From: an uncultured Collinsella sp.
Lineage (GTDB): Bacteria; Actinomycetota; Coriobacteriia; Coriobacteriales; Coriobacteriaceae
Direction of reading: 5' to 3'
Assembly: GCA_958427355.1 (NCBI GenBank)
Contig: CAUACA010000035.1
Span: 1-15,025 of the forward strand
Length of the DNA: 15,025 bases
Below are positions 13,006-15,025 of the stretch, piece by piece (position 1 is the first letter of the stretch; each line of letters starts with the position of its first letter). The position numbers and the translations under genes are program-made. The notes beneath the pieces were generated by a model. The model was not told where the DNA came from and ran no database searches. It saw nothing but the letters and a program-made list of their open reading frames with translations.

Positions 13006-13061
13006 CGGCACTTAGGGACGTTCCCAAAGTGCCGGCACATAAGGAACGTCCCTAAGTGCCG
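13006..13061. repeat. 19-bp perfect palindrome, AAGTGCCG/GGGACGTTCC family
   Basis: CGGCACTTAGGGACGTTCC (13006-13024) and its exact complement (13043-13061) form a 19-bp stem. The 18-base loop itself contains GTGCCGGCAC, a third copy of the outer arm motif, so the unit looks like two overlapping copies. A related half copy is at 38-59. It lies upstream of the flippase promoter. Confidence 0.85.
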
Positions 13062-13129
13062 ACTACTGAATGGCGCCGCCGAAATTATCGAACAACCTGT
13101 TCAAAAACACGAATGGATACCACCGCGAC

Positions 13130-13135
13130 TATACT
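13130..13135 (+). promoter_or_regulatory. -10 box of the flippase gene
   Basis: TATACT matches the -10 consensus at five of six positions; no good -35 was found 16-18 bases upstream. A start site near 13142 would leave a leader of about 22 bases, containing the AGAAAGGA ribosome binding site at 13150-13157 and the TTG start at 13164. This arrangement argues against an in-frame ATG at 13113. Confidence 0.5.
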
Positions 13136-13163
13136 AGAGCGCAGCAATAGAAAGGACCCCGCT

Positions 13164-14744
13164 TTGAGCATCACGCCCCTCGATAGCATTCGCCGCGCCA
13201 TCGCCCGCCGCAATGGCGTCGCCGACCCCGCCGTAGCGGGCAGCGGCACCGCAAGGGCCCAGGGCGGACGCATCGAGAACGGCCTGTTCCCCGCCTCGCA
13301 CACCGCCGAGGAGCTCGCACGCATCCAGGAGCTGAGTCAGCGCAACGCCGGCGGACCCGATAGCTACCAAGCCACACGTCGCCGGCGCGAACGCGATCGG
13401 GAGCCCGGCCCCGTCCGCCGCATGGTCAACGCTTGGTGGAACCGCCTGCTCGGCGCCGTCTACGGCGGCGGCTTCTCCATGCAGGAAGCGGAATACGAAG
13501 AGCACGCCACCCGCCGCGACTATCTCTGGAATACCCTGGGCACCGCCGTGTGGGGCTTGGCGTTTCCGCTGCTCACCATCGTGTCTACGCAGCTCGTGGG
13601 CGCCGAAGAAGCAGGTAAATTCTCCATCGCCTTTGTCACCGGCACGCTCATCATGATCGCGTGCAACTACGGCGTGCGCAATTTTCAGGTCTCAGACATC
13701 GACGAAAAGACGTCCTTTGCCTCCTACCAGCTCAACCGCTGGCTTTGTGGAGCGCTCGCCCTAGGCTGCGGCCTCATGTACAGCAGCGCCCGCGGCTATG
13801 ACGCGCAGATGGCGACGATCGGCCTGGGCGTCTACCTGTATAAGGTCATCGACGGCGTCGCCGACGTGTACGAAGGCCGCCTGCAGCAGGCCGACAAACT
13901 CTACTTGGCTGGAATGAGCCAAACGCTACGCTCCGTCGGCGTCATCGCGGTCTTCAGCGTGGCGCTATTCCTCACGCGCAGCATGCCCATCGCGGCCATG
14001 GCCATGGGTGTCACCGCGATCGCCTCGCTCGTGCTGGTCACCGTGCCGCTCGCCCTGCTCGAGACCGAAAAATCGCGCCGCGTGAGCCTGCGCGAGGTCG
14101 GCCACCTGTTTGTCCAGTGCGCCCCACTCTTTGGTGCACTGTTCCTGTTCAACCTTATCGAGAGCATGCCCAAGTTTGTGATGGAGGGCACACTGGCCTA
14201 CAAATACCAGCTGTACTTTAATGCCCTGTTCTTTCCGGCTCAGGCTATTTTGCTGAGCATTGGATTTATCTATAAACCGCAGCTCCTGCGCTTGTCGAGC
14301 ATTTGGGCTAATCCTCGCAAGCGTCATCGCTTTGACCTGATTATTGTTGCCGTTATGGCGCTGATCGTGGTCATCACCGGCGTGTGCGCCGCATTTATGG
14401 CAGGTCCCGGTATTCCCCTCATGAGCTTGATGTACGGCCTCAGCTTTGAGCGCTACCGTACGCTGGCGTTGCTGATGGTCGTCGCCGGCGGCGTCACCGC
14501 GGCCATCGACTTTATCTACGCCATCATCACGGTGCTACGCCACGCTGGAGACGTCACCAAGATCTACCTGATCTGCTTCGCCGTAAGCGTGGTGCTGCCG
14601 GTGATCCTGATTAAGCTGCTGGGTCTGATGGGCGCTGTGGTGAGCTACCTAGCCATCATGGCCCTACTCCTGGTGCTGCTGATTATCGAGTACCGCCGCA
14701 TCCGCCAACGCATAGAGAGGGACCGGAATCCGTACGGCGCCTAA
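13164..14744 (+). CDS. Polysaccharide flippase-like membrane protein (MOP superfamily)
   Basis: The 526-residue polytopic protein resembles Wzx-type lipid-linked oligosaccharide or polysaccharide exporters. It has about 12 hydrophobic segments from residue 122 onward, and family-like stretches such as NTLGTAVWGLAFPLLTIV near 123-140 and FSIAFVTGTLIMIACNYGVRNFQ after it. An unusually long hydrophilic N-terminus of about 118 residues, rich in Arg (TRRRRERDRE), precedes the first membrane helix. The start is a TTG with AGAAAGGA 6-7 bases upstream; in-frame ATGs further upstream lack a Shine-Dalgarno and lie before the probable transcription start. The substrate is unknown. No glycosyltransferases adjoin it in the window, although a WecA-like initiating enzyme is encoded at 5.3 kb. 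Confidence 0.82.
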   Translation: MSITPLDSIRRAIARRNGVADPAVAGSGTARAQGGRIENGLFPASHTAEELARIQELSQRNAGGPDSYQATRRRRERDREPGPVRRMVNAWWNRLLGAVYGGGFSMQEAEYEEHATRRDYLWNTLGTAVWGLAFPLLTIVSTQLVGAEEAGKFSIAFVTGTLIMIACNYGVRNFQVSDIDEKTSFASYQLNRWLCGALALGCGLMYSSARGYDAQMATIGLGVYLYKVIDGVADVYEGRLQQADKLYLAGMSQTLRSVGVIAVFSVALFLTRSMPIAAMAMGVTAIASLVLVTVPLALLETEKSRRVSLREVGHLFVQCAPLFGALFLFNLIESMPKFVMEGTLAYKYQLYFNALFFPAQAILLSIGFIYKPQLLRLSSIWANPRKRHRFDLIIVAVMALIVVITGVCAAFMAGPGIPLMSLMYGLSFERYRTLALLMVVAGGVTAAIDFIYAIITVLRHAGDVTKIYLICFAVSVVLPVILIKLLGLMGAVVSYLAIMALLLVLLIIEYRRIRQRIERDRNPYGA

Positions 14745-14824
14745 TTAGCTGCCCCGGTCACCGGAATTTGCGATGGAATCGCCCCGGCTGGGGTCTCGTT
14801 GAAGACAATATGCATCACGTAAAA

Positions 14825-14947
14825 CTAAGTGAGTAGATTTTTACCGAATCCCCGACCACACCGACAGAGCACTAGTCTGTGACCTGCGGTTTTATTGAGG
14901 CAAATATGTTGGGTGCTCGGCATTTCCAAAAAAGTCTACTCACTTAG
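14825..14947. repeat. 123-bp inverted-repeat element with CTAAGTGAGTAGA ends
   Basis: CTAAGTGAGTAGA (14825-14837) and TCTACTCACTTAG (14935-14947) are perfect 13-bp terminal inverted repeats. TTTTT/AAAAA extends the pairing after a one-base bulge. The interior has further pairing: CCGA-CAC-CC (about 14853-14863) with GGGTGCTCGG (14911-14920), and a small hairpin, ACAGA/TCTGT (14864-14880). No coding frame fits. It may be a miniature inverted-repeat element or a structured RNA. The remainder of 14745-15025 shows no gene; a TTGACA at 14994-14999 may belong to a promoter of a gene beyond the window. Confidence 0.75.
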
Positions 14948-15025
14948 CCAGCGGGCAGCCAAATGATTATTTAAGGCTCTGTTAGACCAGGATTGACATA
15001 CATGTGTCCCCACGGTGCCATATCG

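Noticed and set aside
12931..13061. CRISPR array in the repeat cluster
   Set aside because: Repeats are palindromic, unequal and not regularly spaced by unique spacers, and there are no cas genes.
13113..13163. ATG at 13113 as the flippase start
   Set aside because: It lies upstream of the probable -10 box TATACT and has no Shine-Dalgarno, while the TTG at 13164 has AGAAAGGA at good spacing.

Overview
The window looks like chromosomal DNA of a high-GC anaerobic actinobacterium of the Coriobacteriia, most likely Collinsella or a close relative. This rests on overall GC-rich codon use, the gene families present, and short GGGGAC-cored palindromes of a kind I associate with Collinsella genomes. 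It is an inference without a database search. I see no phage, insertion sequence, transposase or CRISPR array.

Left part, minus strand (about 3.75 kb down to 309): a good promoter drives tRNA-Ala(CGC). Then come a terminator hairpin, a small tail-anchored coiled-coil protein, nicotinate phosphoribosyltransferase (pncB, NAD salvage) and glutamate 5-kinase (proB, proline synthesis). Upstream lies a PflA-like radical SAM gene on the same strand. A noncoding stretch at 4785-5308 holds a candidate small RNA or leader ending in a clear terminator. After it come two plus-strand genes: a WecA/TagO-type undecaprenyl-phosphate sugar-phosphate transferase (cell-envelope glycan initiation) and tryptophanyl-tRNA synthetase (trpS), closed by a strong terminator.

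Middle and right, minus strand (12784 down to 8112): ATP-dependent PEP carboxykinase (pckA), a B3/B4-domain protein, a MarR-family regulator followed by a DegV (fatty-acid-binding) protein, and a short MGMT/alkyltransferase-like DNA repair protein. The last gene, on the plus strand (13164-14744), is a MOP-superfamily polysaccharide flippase-like protein with a TTG start. With the WecA-like enzyme it suggests investment in surface glycans, though the two genes are far apart.

The intergenic spaces are the most unusual part. Nearly every one carries a palindrome. Several share a GGGGAC core, and six of them lie from overlapping the stop codon to about 28 bases past it, where they could act as transcription terminators. 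They include a 38-bp perfect inverted repeat, three copies of a hairpin with a compensatory base change, a nested cruciform-like element, a tandem palindrome cluster and a 123-bp inverted-repeat element near the right end. A LacI-type 16-bp operator-like palindrome lies upstream of pckA, and a possible HicB antitoxin remnant abuts one repeat. I did not find a clear new multi-gene system; the palindrome family and the 4.9-5.08 kb RNA region are the best candidates for something undescribed.
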